Translations under genes and position numbers: made by a program | Shown here: one piece after another, positions 12,869-23,907 of the stretch | Layout: each line of letters opens with the position of its first letter | How positions within the stretch are numbered: position 1 is the first letter of the stretch | Source of the DNA: Hydnum rufescens UP504 | Taxonomy: Eukaryota; Basidiomycota; Agaricomycetes; Cantharellales; Hydnaceae | Direction of reading: 5' to 3' | DNA: 64,000 nt | NCBI GenBank assembly: GCA_014904985.1 | Contig: MU128964.1 | Location: forward strand, 196,582-260,581 | The notes under the pieces: generated by a model | Told to the model about the DNA's origin: nothing | The model's database searches: none | Seen by the model: only the letters and a program-made list of their open reading frames with translations

Positions 12869-13839
12869 CTATTGCAGTCGTTCTTCGTACGCTACCCAAC
12901 CTTCCATACGATACCGTTCAGCCTGCCTCGCAATCACATCAGAGGGTGACCCATTTCCCCTGCCATAAATACCTCTCCCAACAATGATGATATCACATCC
13001 TCGCTCTTTGATAACCTCTCGGGGGTTTTATATTGCTGCCCCATTCCATCGCCCTTGACATCCAGACCCACGCCAGGAGTCAATATGAGCCAATCCTCGG
13101 GAGGTCCAGAGTACGAAGGCGGGGGAGGATCGAATCTCTGCATGGCGATGAAACCGATAACAAAATCCCTCGCCGTTCGGGCCATGTCGAGTGCGGCTTG
13201 GGTATATGCGCCAGCGGCGAGAGTGCCCTCTGAGCTCATCTCGGCCAGGAGAAGGAGACCTCGGCCGAGGGGAAGACCGACGGATGCGAGGCCACTGATG
13301 ATGGAAGGACCAGGGACGAGGTGTGCATTGGTGATGTGGGACCAGGAGGATATTCGATGGACACCTCGTGAATATTGTAAGATTACAGTATTGCCTAAGA
13401 TGTCGATAATCGGGTAAAAAAAGCGGGTTCATTTAATGAGGGAGATGAGCGAGAGAAAGTCCTCACTCACCGATATCAGCAAATTTCCGATCTTCGAAGA
13501 TGAGGAAATCATGCTTCTGACTGAGTGCTACCAGCTGGTCGATCAAGTCCTGATCGAAATCCTCGACAATATCGATATGCGTCTGTGAAGTGGGATAAAT
13601 AATATTCAAGATCATATCAGTATTCTAGGCACCTATTCAAGAATTGATTTTTCTGGGATCGCAACCTTGATTAAACAGACATGTGGTCCGACAGCATCCA
13701 CAATTCGCAAGACATCTAATTTGGAAGAGACATCCACGCTGACGCAGAGATTGGTCTTCTTGCGCTCCATGATCTGTAGGAGGGTGCGGGCTGCTGGATT
13801 GGTGAAGCCATCAATTCTGGAGGAGTAAGTAGCGGTCAT
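12869..13839 (-). CDS. URA3: orotidine 5'-phosphate decarboxylase
   Basis: Last enzyme of de novo UMP synthesis, converting OMP to UMP in the cytosol. Exon 1 starts at ATG 13839 and contains [17 protein letters not shown] and [12 protein letters not shown]. After an intron come [15 protein letters not shown] and the family signature [12 protein letters not shown], with the catalytic Lys/Asp cluster. The last exon contains [31 protein letters not shown] and [21 protein letters not shown]. The conserved continuation [17 protein letters not shown] lies one frame over; one C is missing in the C5 run at 13021-13025 (G5 on the plus strand). It then runs to [16 protein letters not shown] and a stop at 12869-12871. 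The frameshift is probably an assembly indel, otherwise it would destroy the C-terminus. It lies immediately upstream of, and divergent from, the first NLR gene. Confidence 0.93.
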
Positions 13840-13991
13840 TTGGAAATGTGACCGTTACGTGTCGTCACAGATAAAGAATCTCGCCTAACGAAACAGCTTC
13901 TCTGTCACTACAGATTTGAGGGCTATCCCTTGTTCTACCGTTTGCTTCTCACGAATCCACGTCCGTCCGAACGGAGGTCCCCATTGTCCAG

Positions 13992-16900
13992 ATGAAATGG
14001 TCCCTCAAGCCCGGGAATACTGCCAAAGGCGTCTCGTTAGCTATCCTTCAGCCTCTTTATCATCTCCTCGACGCAATCCCGGTCCCGGGTGTCAAGGCCG
14101 GAATTGGTATTCTCCTTAATGTCGTCGATGGAATTGACGTTCGTATCATCCTCCCCTCATTCTGGAACTATCGTCCCTTATTACTCGCCGTGTTCTTGCA
14201 GAAAACATCCCGGAACTCCTCGACGCTGTTAGAACTAGAAAATCATATTCGATTTCTAACCGATCTTCTGGAGCCCCTTGCCAAAACGGCTCGAAACAAT
14301 CTCTCATCGGGGTTCAAAGAAGATGTGCGGAGGTTGAGCAAGTGAATGCCGACCCTTTGATTTATAGTAGGATTGTGACACTGATGCATGCGGCATCGAA
14401 ATTAGAGATTTGCAGAGTATTTCCTCGAATGTGAAGACAACATCTTCTGCAGGCGTTGTACGTCGCTTCCTGGAACGAAAGAAAGATGAAGACAATCTAC
14501 CCACCTTTGCCCAAAACCTCAAGGCGGCTCTCGATCGATTCCATGTATGTTTTCTCACACTATGTGCGTTATCGCATCTTCCTGACCTTGTATACGATTC
14601 AGCTTAGCCAAACACTTCGTCAGGAGCAAGAATCGCACCTGCGAGGTAAGAATCCCTCCACCTTCGATCCGTCATTCATTGACATCTCGTTTCACAGAGC
14701 GATCTGCGGCCGTTTTGTCTCTCCCTCGTGCCGATTCTGCGGCCTATGACTCCGGCCGCGAGGACGGCCCATCATCGTGCCTCGAAGGCACCCGTGTTTC
14801 AGTACTGACCGAGATCATGTCGTGGTTCGAGAGCCCAGAAAGCGGGACGCCCCCCGTATACTGGCTGAGTGGACTCGCCGGAATCGGCAAGTCAACAATT
14901 GCACAAACGGTAGCCGAACGAGCAGACGAGAATAACACGCTAGGGGGAAGTTTTTTCTTTTCCTGGAGCGACGCACCTTTGCGTAATCCGAACCTTGTCT
15001 TCCCAACGCTTGCATTCCAACTCGCACAATCTGATAACGAGTTCAAAAACAACATCGGACATGCCATACAGCAAGACGCAACGCTGGGCCACAAGAAACC
15101 ATTGGCTCAATTTGAGGGATTGATCCTGAAGCCCCTTGGCGAAGTCGACTCGCACCAGCGGACCATACTTAGCGTGCTGGATGCACTCGACGAGTGTGAA
15201 GAACAGGGTGCTGCCACAATTTTGCAATTACTGCTTTCTCATGCTTCACGATTGCCTTTCCTTCGTATCTTAATTACGAGTCGTCCAGAACCGCACATCT
15301 CGTCGGTGTTCAGTGAGGCTAGGAACCTCGCCAAGAGGATTCTTCATGATATTGAAGCCTCCGTGATCGAGGAAGACCTCCGTCTCTACATTTGGTCCGA
15401 ATTGAGGAGGATTCCGAAGAAATTGGAGCTTAGTATGGCTGCGGATTGGATGGTCGAGGGGGACATAAATAGGCTCGTGGAGAAATCGGGGAAACTATTC
15501 ATTTATGCGGCCACATCGATCCGATTCATTGGCGACGCTCGCGTTCGAAAGCCTCGTGCACAGCTACACCTTATACTGGATACAGAAGCCAGCAACGAAT
15601 TGGAAGCAACGCCATACTCACAATTGGACAACCTTTACGTGGGGATCCTTCGGAACTCGCTCTCGGATTCCAACCGTACCATGGTCGTGAAACGCTTTCA
15701 AACGGTGGTCGGGAGTATCGTGTTACTCCGCCAACCTCTCCCGCTCGGCTCATTCGCACAGTTTGTCCAGTATGAACTAGATGACGTTGATACTGCCCTC
15801 CGTCACCTTCGTTCTGTCATCATCCATCCTTCTACTCTGGATGAGGCCCCTCATATCTATCATCCTTCATTTCGTGACTTCATCACCAATCCTTCACGAT
15901 GCTCTATCCTCGAGTTTGTGATTGTTGCTGTGCCAAATCAGGAGCTGCGGCATGCGTTGCGATGCTTCGAGCTTATGGGAACATTCCTGAAGCAGGACGT
16001 TGCAGAGATCTTGGATGTGTCGCTTTTGAACAGTGAAGTGGAGGGATTGGAGGAGAAAGTGAGAGATGGACTATCGGCGGAAGTGCAGTATGCATGCAGG
16101 TATTGGGCGTCGCACCTTTCGCACGTGGAACTTGGGGAGAAGCAAATGGTGGAAGCACTGGAGAGATTTTCGATGCGGTTGGTCTTGATGTGGTTGGAAG
16201 CGATGAGCCTGATTGGGAGCCTCTCTGGAGCTGTAAACGCGATTGAAGAAGCGCACCGGTGGGCGGTAAGTGTATTCACTATTGGACATTGGATTAGCAA
16301 TTGATTGGAAAGTGACTCTGATGACAGATGAATTCCAAGTGCAAGGCGACTGTAATTACTATCTTGGCTGATGCACGACGGTTCGTCCTTGCTCACAGTG
16401 AGCTGATACGGGGGAGTGCACTGCAAGTGTATCATTCAGCATTGGCATTTACACCATACAACACTGAGCTGTGCAAGACCTACTCAAAGATGTAAAGAGT
16501 TGTGTCAGGGTGCTGCGGGGTCTGGAGGCCCAATGGCCACAGACCTTGAGTACTTTGATTGGCCATTCTGGCACAGTTTATTCTGTTGCCTTTTCACCGG
16601 ATGGTTTACGGCTTGCATCAGGCTCAGATGATCACACCATATGCTTGTGGGATGCCATGTTGGGTGTGCAGATTGCAACTCTTCAAGGGCATTCTGGTCA
16701 GGTTTCCTCAGTTGCATTTTCACCCAATGGTTTATTGCTTGTATCAGGGTCCAATGATTGTACCCTATGCTTGTGGGATGCAGTGTCAGGTGTACACATT
16801 GCAACTCTTCAAGGCCATGCACATCAGGTTTCCTCAGTTGCCTTTTCACCCAATGGTTTATGGGTCATGTCAGGCTCCTGGGATAAAACCATATGCTTGT

Positions 16901-18336
16901 GGGATGCCATGTCAGGCTCACACATTGCAACTCTTCGAGGCCATTTGAATTATGTTTCCTCAGTGGCATTTTCACCTGATGGTCTACAACTTCTATCAGG
17001 CTCAGATGATTGTACCCTACAATTGTGGGATACCATGTCAGGCATACACATTGCAACTATTCAGGGCCATTCTCTTTCAGTTACCTCAGTTGCATTCTCA
17101 CCTGATGGTTTATGGCTTGCATCAGGCTCCCATGATGATACCATATGCTTGTGGGATGCTATGTCTGGCATGCGCATAGCAACTCTTCAACACCATACTA
17201 ATTCAGTTGCCTCAGTTGCATTCTCACCCAATGGTTTATGGCTTGCATCTGGTTCAGATGATCGTACCCTATGCTTGTGGGATGCTGTATCAGGCATCCA
17301 CATTACAACTCTTCATGGTCATCCTCATTTAGTTTCCTCAGTTGCATTCTCCCCTGATAGTTTACAGCTTGCATCAGGCTCCTGGGATAGAACCATCCAC
17401 TTGTGGGATGTCATGTCAGGCATGCACACTCCTGCTCTTCAAGGCCATTCTCGTCGGGTTTCCTCAGTGACATTTTCACCTGATGGCTTACAGCTGGCAT
17501 CAGGATCTTGGGATAACACCCTATGCTTGTGGGATGCCATTTCAGGTGCACACATTGCAACTCTTCAAGGCCATTCCAATTTGGTCACCTCAGTTGCATT
17601 TTCACCTGATGGTTTACAACTAAGTGTCAGGTTCCTGGGATAAAACCCTGTGTTTGTGGGATGTCATGTTGGGCACATGCATTGCAATTCTCCAAGGCCA
17701 TCCAAATTCAGTCACCTCAGTTGCATTTTCACCTGATGGTTTTAGGCTGCATCTGGCTCAGATGATAATACCCTGTGCTTGTGGGATGCTGTGGCTGGCA
17801 CACACATTGCAACACTTCAAGGGCATTCTGATTCAGTTTCCTCAGTTGCATTTTCACCCAATGGTCTATGGCTTGCTTCAGGCTCACATGATCATACCAT
17901 ATGCTTGTGGGATGCTATGTTGGGCATACACATTGCAACTCTTGAAGTTGATTCCACTGAAATTCAGGCTGTTGCATTTTCATTTGACAGTCATACAATT
18001 GTCTCCCAAACTCTTGCAGAAAATTTTGCATGGGATTTGAGATCCCAACCTCCTCAGTTAGTCTCTGGCTCACATCCAGAGGCCATCCCCCCCACTGTAG
18101 GCCTCAGTTCACTCCTGTGGTCTCGAGTAGGTAGCTGGATCCAGGCACTGGACTCTTGGGGGAATTTTGTTGCCCATATATGCTACATTCCTCCTCATTA
18201 TGCTCTAAGCACTACAGCCCAGGCATCAATTCTACCCCATCAGTCCCGAGTTGCAGTTGGATGTAGGGATGGCCATGTCATAATTGTGGATCCTCAACAT
18301 CATCCTGTTATTCATAATATGGTGACACCCCCATAG
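13992..18336 (+). pseudogene. NACHT-WD40 STAND (NLR-like) protein, copy 1, frameshifted
   Basis: Putative intracellular immune or allorecognition receptor. Exon 1 (ATG 13992) encodes a helical N-terminal domain with SLAILQPLYHLLDAIPVPG, completed by three short exons (NSSTLLELENHIRFLTDL, SSAGVVRRFLERKK, LSQTLRQEQESHL). A large exon from about 14698 carries the NACHT domain: Walker A GLAGIGKST (about 14870-14900), Walker B LDALDECEE (15177-15205) and ITSRPEPHI. An intron at about 16266-16327 leads into a linker and then WD40 repeats. Compared with the downstream paralog there are three frame breaks: a missing A near 16488 before the repeats, one near 17625 and one near 17745. Eleven clear repeats, one degenerate unit and a C-terminal GHVIIVDP blade remain, ending at 18336. 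Homopolymer errors elsewhere in the window mean the first break, at least, may be technical. Confidence 0.75.
16561..17950 (+). repeat. tandem WD40-coding repeats, 126-bp unit (copy 1)
   Basis: Eleven direct repeats with a 126-bp period (42 residues), each encoding a version of GH-xxx-V-SSVAFSPDGLxLASGS-xDxT-LCLWDAMSGxHIATLQ. The period can be checked directly: ggccattctgg at 16561 recurs as gggcattctgg at 16687. Units are very similar in DNA sequence. Differences cluster in the residues after GH and in the xDxT turn. A twelfth degenerate unit follows. Confidence 0.93.
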
Positions 18337-18399
18337 ATGGCATTATAGTATTTAGAACATCTTTTATGAGTCTTCTTTGGTATGTGGTGTCTGGCCACC

Positions 18400-19929
18400 T
18401 AAAGCGCACTAGGGATGCAGAAACTGTTATGGCAATGGACAAAGCATAGTAATTCATAAGACCTTGCCTCTTCATGGATTCTGTGGCTCCAATAATGGTC
18501 TCCTCTGAATCAACTTTAACATGATGGCAATCACCTAGATATGGAGTTCAGAATGCCAATGTGACATGAGAAGAACTTACCATAATGCAATGAGGAACGA
18601 GCTGTCCAGCCCCTATTTCTTCTGGACAGGTCCCCTGTGGTGACACTTCTCTCGCCTTGTATTTGACAGCCTCCGCGGCAGTGCACACCATTTATATTCT
18701 TCGAGACTTGGGCATTTTCTCCATTTTGCTTGGGGCTCGCTCTATGGTGACACCATATTTGACATTCATTCCAGGCACAGCCAAATAATCCTTCACATAG
18801 GATTGCAATAGGCGAGAGAGATGACCAAATGCGTCCCGAACCGGCTTCTTGCATCATAAAGCGGATGTGAGGGGCCTTGAGGATTTCGAGACTATGCATG
18901 ATGTGCCATATTTTGTCAACAGGTGGAAACATGTGGGCGGAACCTACCTTCGTTATTTCAGGGGTTTCAACTTTGTCAGTGGTGCCATTTGGATGAGATG
19001 GGTGCATATCCTTCAGCTTTCTGGTCTGTGGGGTCACCTTCGAGTCGGACATCGGAGAGCCTTGGCTCCCAGATAGCTTGATGGAGTACAATGCGACCAG
19101 CTTTAATTGACATTGACCAAAAGTAAATGATGGAGGTGCCCTCTGTTGCCTCGGGTAATGCATCCCCCATGTCCCTCGCGCATGTGTGCATGAGAGGAAG
19201 TGGAGAGGACCTCCACAGGAGCAGAGGTTTTGTCAATATTGGCATCAGTGGTGGCATTCAATAGCAATGTGGAAGAAAGGGACCCTCCATTCAGTTGTTT
19301 GATTGTGGATGAGAGGAGAGGGAGGATTTCTAAATCCTTTCCTAGGAAGACAAAGCTGCCGGGGTCCTGCTGCAACCCCTGATAGAAGCAGAATCCATTA
19401 GCGGGGCCAATCATGCGCTTGGCTCTCTGAGGATTTGATAGTAATCTTCTCGATGGCAATTGCCGCAGTGCCGTAATAATGAAGTTGACTTTGGGGGTCC
19501 TTCTGACTGATCAATCAATGGTAGGTGAAGGCTTCATACTCCTGATTGCCCTCGAGTGCCGAAAAGTCTGAATATGAAGCCATTGAAGGTTTGGGGTCTT
19601 GAGCACCACTGACGTCACCTCTCTTTTATGAAGCACTGAATTGGGGGGCAACAATATTCAGTGATCTCAGCATCGGCTTCCACGATTAATTGACTGATCC
19701 GCTCGAAGCTCGTAGAGACCTTGAGACGACAGAGAGGATGGACTAAGGAGGGCAGATATTCAAGAGTATCAGTTGACTTTGATGGCTCTGTCTTGGAGGA
19801 CACATGGCCAACCACAGTCTGCAGTGATTTATACATTATATGTGGGCAGTGGGTAACACCTTCAAGGGCCAAGCTCCTGATACCATCGTCCTCACATGCC
19901 TGCCCAGTAGATCCAATGGGTTGACTCAT
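18400..19929 (-). pseudogene. truncated, decayed duplicate of PUS7
   Basis: Minus-strand sequence homologous to the PUS7 gene at 7.38-9.32 kb. The Met-equivalent at 19927-19929 begins MSQPIGSTGQACEDDG, aligning with [16 protein letters not shown]. Further matches are KTEPSKSTDTLEYLPS against [20 protein letters not shown] sequence, IQCFIKER against [18 protein letters not shown] against [10 protein letters not shown], and KNINGV near the catalytic domain. The catalytic motif is ruined and stops and frameshifts abound. The intron next to the [10 protein letters not shown] exon is retained (compare 18500-18590 with 7480-7560), so this is a DNA-level duplication rather than a retrocopy. Homology stops near 18400, so the last third of PUS7 is missing. 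It lies tail-to-tail just after NLR copy 1. Confidence 0.85.
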
Positions 19930-20570
19930 GGAATAGGCGGGCCCTAGTATTTTTTGGCTCAAGATCAAAGAACTAAGTACCGAAGGCAGAAAGATAGGTC
20001 ATGCGGCATGAGAGTAGGAATGGGAGCCCCGGCAACTGAGGTAGCCAGAAACTGGAGTCTCTCCACCCCAAAAGGTGTCAAGATCACTAGTTTCGGGACT
20101 ATTCAGTTCGGGCGAGGTACAACACCAGCTCTCGTTAGCTCCCCTGTACACTCTTCCAAATATAAGAAGAACCAGTATCCCGAAGATGCATACCTCCTTG
20201 AGTGTGCTTCAGAGTCTCAAATGTCGACATATCCACCCAATCAATCAAAACTAATGAAGCGGTCACAAATTCTTTGGAATTGCAGCTGTCTATGAGGAAT
20301 CGAGGGACAGTAAGACTTGGAGAGTACTCCAGGATACCACCCTGACCCGTTAGTTTCATGGCAAGTCCAAAGTTTCCCTGCAAGTAACCTGTGCCTTGGT
20401 CCTGCTGCCAAAGAGGCATGAGGGGTCACCAAGCTGGTGAAAGGGAGGCACTGTAGTGTTGATTCATTGGGGGGGGGGGGGGCATAGGGGAGCGATGTTG
20501 ACTACATCAATGGGGGGTGTGCAGACAGCCACATCCACGGATAACGGAACTTACCAAGGTCGATGCAACA
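19930..20570. other. unassigned spacer with G14 run
   Basis: Sequence between the PUS7 pseudogene and the hAT target site. It shows no clear homology to the region upstream of the intact PUS7 gene. A minus-strand open frame at 20135-20419 has no recognisable motif. A run of 14 G occurs at 20469-20482. Confidence 0.35.
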
Positions 20571-20578
20571 AATCTTCC
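20571..20578. repeat. hAT target-site duplication, left copy
   Basis: AATCTTCC immediately left of the terminal inverted repeat. An identical 8-mer lies immediately right of the other end. Eight bases is the hallmark length for hAT insertions. Confidence 0.92.
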
Positions 20579-20601
20579 TAGGGCTCCAACATATTATATT
20601 A
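20579..20601 (+). repeat. hAT terminal inverted repeat, left
   Basis: Begins TAGGGCTCCAA. It matches the inverted right end at 21 of 23 positions, differing only at positions 12-13 (CA versus TG). Confidence 0.92.
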
Positions 20602-20720
20602 TAATACATATTATAACATGTTATGATATATTACTAATAGTATTAGATAATTGCGGACTGTAATAGGTTCATAACATGTTATTAACATGTTATAATAGGT
20701 ATGTTGTAGGGGGACCAGGA
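20602..20720. repeat. hAT left subterminal AT-rich palindromes
   Basis: Multiple overlapping copies of ATAACATGTTAT and CATGTTATAATAGG motifs, several self-complementary. Similar motifs occur inside the right end at about 29812-29850 and 29970-30010. Clustered subterminal motifs are where hAT transposases usually bind; that role is inferred here. Confidence 0.6.
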
Positions 20721-21749
20721 GGGCTCTGAACAGTCCTGGGGCATACTAGCTATACTTTAGGCCAGTAAGATCAGTTTTTGCATGGTTTCGGTAAGTTCCG
20801 GGAATCGCCCAATACAAAGAATGAGTCTCAGCACTGTTCAGACAACCAGATTATACAAAAATGAGAGTTCTCTCAAGCACAATTTACCTGATCCATTTCA
20901 ACCATGAGCCATCAAGAGAAGAGAGAACTGTTCCTTGTCCAACTGTTTCAGATCAATCAATGGACTAAACCAGAAAAACGTGACAGGCCAATTTCATCAC
21001 ACCTTCAACTGCCCCCTTCTGTTGAGCTATACACATGAGTGTAGTACCTAGTCCAATCCTGCCTCCTGCTCCTAGTGGTGTTTCTGAAGCCAGGGGAGCT
21101 CTGAAGTGCTTGAAGGCAGTAGTAAACATGCTTCCCCCAAGCATTCCCATTGGTAAGATTGATGGACCAGTCGCACAGTCTTTTGGAGTCACTACCTGGG
21201 GCCCGGATGGTCCTTAGCATGCACTTAACCAGGCCTATGAGCACTGCTTTCAAAATTGGCCTGGCCGTCAAAACCCTGTTGAAGCAAATGTTGTGCGCAG
21301 TATACACGGCATGGATAAGGTGATCAGTGGGTTTGAATTCTTCCTCAATGCCCCAGGGATAGGTGGCTGTGAAGCACTTGTGGCCCAGAGGATAGATCTC
21401 ATGTGACGAAACTAGTTGAGCAAGTGTAAGTATTCTCACCGACGCCGGATGGCACCTATGTCCATGGTAGACCAAGATACTGATACTCAAAGCACACAAA
21501 ATCCCATGACCCAGAATCACAGTGGCAAAATCTAAAGCCAAAGGTGGCACCAAAGGAGGGAGGAGTGGCAATGGAAAGAAACAAGAACACATTCGGACCA
21601 AAGAGAATATAGGGCTTCAGACACAAAGGGGAAGCATGGTCCTCTCATAAATTTTCTTATGGGGCATCAAAATTCCACTCCAGGAGAAGGTATGTTAGAG
21701 AATATGTCAGATAAATGGTCATAGAAATTTTGAATTGAATGTACCCTGA

Positions 21750-23670
21750 ACTTCCCAGCCGATGATGCCATTGGTGAGCTTTCAGGAAACAGTTCAGATG
21801 ACCCAACCTGGGAGTCTCCTTCCAATTCTAAACTGGAAACACAGCTCAGATGAATCCAAGGTGCCAGATATTGTACATGGTAGTGATGGCCAAGAGATCG
21901 TTGAGTTGGATGACTCTTCAAATTTAGCAGGTATGTGCACAAGTGCCTCCCTCAGGAATTCAACACTGTTGAAGTGAATGGCTGTATCAGTATCATGCTC
22001 GCAAGAAATCAAGGGGTACAGACCAGAAAAAATGGAAAGCGAAGGAACTGGTCTAAAGAAAAGCACATGGCAAAACAAATTTCCATGAAAGTTGCTGCAG
22101 GGAAGGTGTGCTTTCCGGACCCACAATTTAAATATTCATTATAATGATATACATTTCCAGTCGCCTGATGACCCTATTGAATTCTCAGAATCTGATGGAG
22201 AGACTGCAATCTAGGAGGTTGAAGCATCCATTGCCCCTCAGGGGCCCAGGTCCGGTACACAAGAGAAGCATTGGCACCCACCAATCAAAGCAAAAGATGT
22301 AAAAAGGGGTCTGCTATGGACCTTCAAGTGCAAATATTGCCCAACGTGAGTTTTGTTTTTTGCTGGGGGGAAGAGAACTTTTATTTTACCGCTTTTCTTG
22401 GATTAATATTCTGCAGTGTCCGAACGTATCCTCAGTCTCCTGGGGCAGCATATTTAATGAGGAACACCTAAACCCAATATATCCAATATTCTGTCACATA
22501 CATGAGAAAAGCATGGCCATGAACTCAAGTCTGGTGATGGCTCTGCTACTTCAGTCCCCCCAACTGCTGCTATTACTTCAGCAAGTCAAAATGTTCTTGC
22601 CCAATTCCTGGAAAATGGCGCGCGCAATCCTGGGATCATTCCCACCCAGGAAGGATTTGTCAACCACATCTGCTGTTGGATCATTACTGAAGACCTCCCT
22701 TTCACAGTAGCACAATCACCAACATTCCAGGCCATCTTTGACTATTTGAAAGTGTCTTTCAAACTTCCTTCTGATACTACATGTGCACAATAAACTTAAA
22801 AAATTCCATAATGAAATGCACAAGGAGGCAGTTCATGAACTTTCGGTATATTGTATTCAACCTAGCTTGGCGGACCATGCTAAATTGTGTACCTGATAGG
22901 CTGTCAAATCTTGTATTTCATTTTCAACAGACTCGTGGACCACAAAACAAATGGTGTTTTCATTTCGCTGGGGATATGGCCTCATACATAAGCAATGATT
23001 GGAAGCTTGTTCAGCGGCTGGTTGATTTCAGGCATCTTAATCTCTGGTGACCATAAGGGTGTAAATGCAGTGACACGGTTTGCGGAAGCAATGTCAAAGC
23101 GTGGTGCCCTCAGCAAGATATGTCACCCCTCTATCCCTATTCCCCAACTGATTTTGACAGTAGTGTCACTTTCCCCACATTCTAGCAATCACAATGGATA
23201 ATGCAGGGTCAAATGGTACTATGGCGAGAGCCCTCACACCAATTATTGAACAAAAATATTCCATTTGCTTCGATCCAGTAAACAGCCAAATATGCTGTTT
23301 AGCACATGCTGTCAATTGAGTCGCCCAGAAGATCCTGTCTCTTGTCCATGAGAGCGAAGATCCAGACATTGTGGATTACTTGCTCCAGAATTCTCATCTC
23401 CCCATTCATTATTCTGCTGAAACTGATCCTGTTCTTCTTGAATATGAGGCAGAGATTCTCTGGATCGATCCAGATATGTATCTGGATGATGAATTAAAGT
23501 CCCTTGTGGGCAATCTGGAGGACATTGCATCTCCTGTCAAAAAGGCTTGCCTCAGCCTAAGTCAACCTGTAAATTTCAACTGACCTGGATGCAATCCTTG
23601 TAGCTTCGAGTCATTGCAACCAAGATCTGTGCTTCCCCAGAGCACCATACTGTCTTCAGAGGGATGGCAG
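21750..23670 (+). pseudogene. hAT transposase, 5' portion (BED finger and core)
   Basis: Left half of a hAT transposase gene. An acidic N-terminal stretch is followed by WTFKCKYCPT near 22320-22350, the first half of a BED-type zinc finger. Then come QEGFVNHICCWIITEDLPF and SPTFQAIFDYL (about 22650-22750), and TDSWTTKQMVFSFAGDM with NDWKLVQRLVDF (about 22930-23030), the catalytic-domain pattern of hAT enzymes. ITMDNAGSNGTMA and CCLAHAVN follow near 23195-23320. Breaks include a TAG near 22214, a frameshift near 23040 and a TGA after AHAVN. The frame runs on to LRVIATKICASPEHHTVFRG, where the copia element cuts in at 23670. Confidence 0.8.
23666..23670. repeat. copia target-site duplication, left copy
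   Basis: GGCAG directly before the left LTR. The same 5-mer follows the right LTR. Removing element and one copy restores the transposase reading frame across the junction. Confidence 0.9.
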
Positions 23671-23907
23671 TAATGGGGCAAGAACCCAGCATCAGTCCTG
23701 GATTAGGGAGGACAACTGTGTAATGTGTATCTACCTAATGGGGTGAGAACTTTACATGATGGATACATGAGTAATCTGTCTATATAGGGTTATTGATGGG
23801 ACTTTACCTCAGCATCAGTCCTGGATTAGGGAGGACAACTGAGGGAAGTCCCGTGGACTCGATCTGGCATGTACCAGATTGGAACGTGGCAGTGTCACGT
23901 CTCAACA
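23671..23907 (-). repeat. copia 3' LTR
   Basis: 237 bases, beginning TGTTGAGACG on the minus strand. It carries an internal near-duplicated block (catcagtcctggattaggga motif twice). The polyprotein stop codon (23895-23897) lies just inside it. Confidence 0.93.

Noticed and set aside
16561..17950. Regular direct repeats considered as a CRISPR or satellite array
   Set aside because: The period is 126 bp with no spacers, and each unit translates to a WD40 repeat in a eukaryotic gene.
20602..20720. AT-rich palindromic block considered as a replication origin or centromere fragment
   Set aside because: It lies just inside the hAT inverted repeat and recurs at the other end, so subterminal transposon repeats explain it.
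21005..21601. A 198-codon minus-strand open frame in the left part of the hAT element
   Set aside because: No recognisable motif, no convincing start, and it lies antisense to an element whose gene runs on the plus strand. It could be a captured fragment, but nothing supports that.
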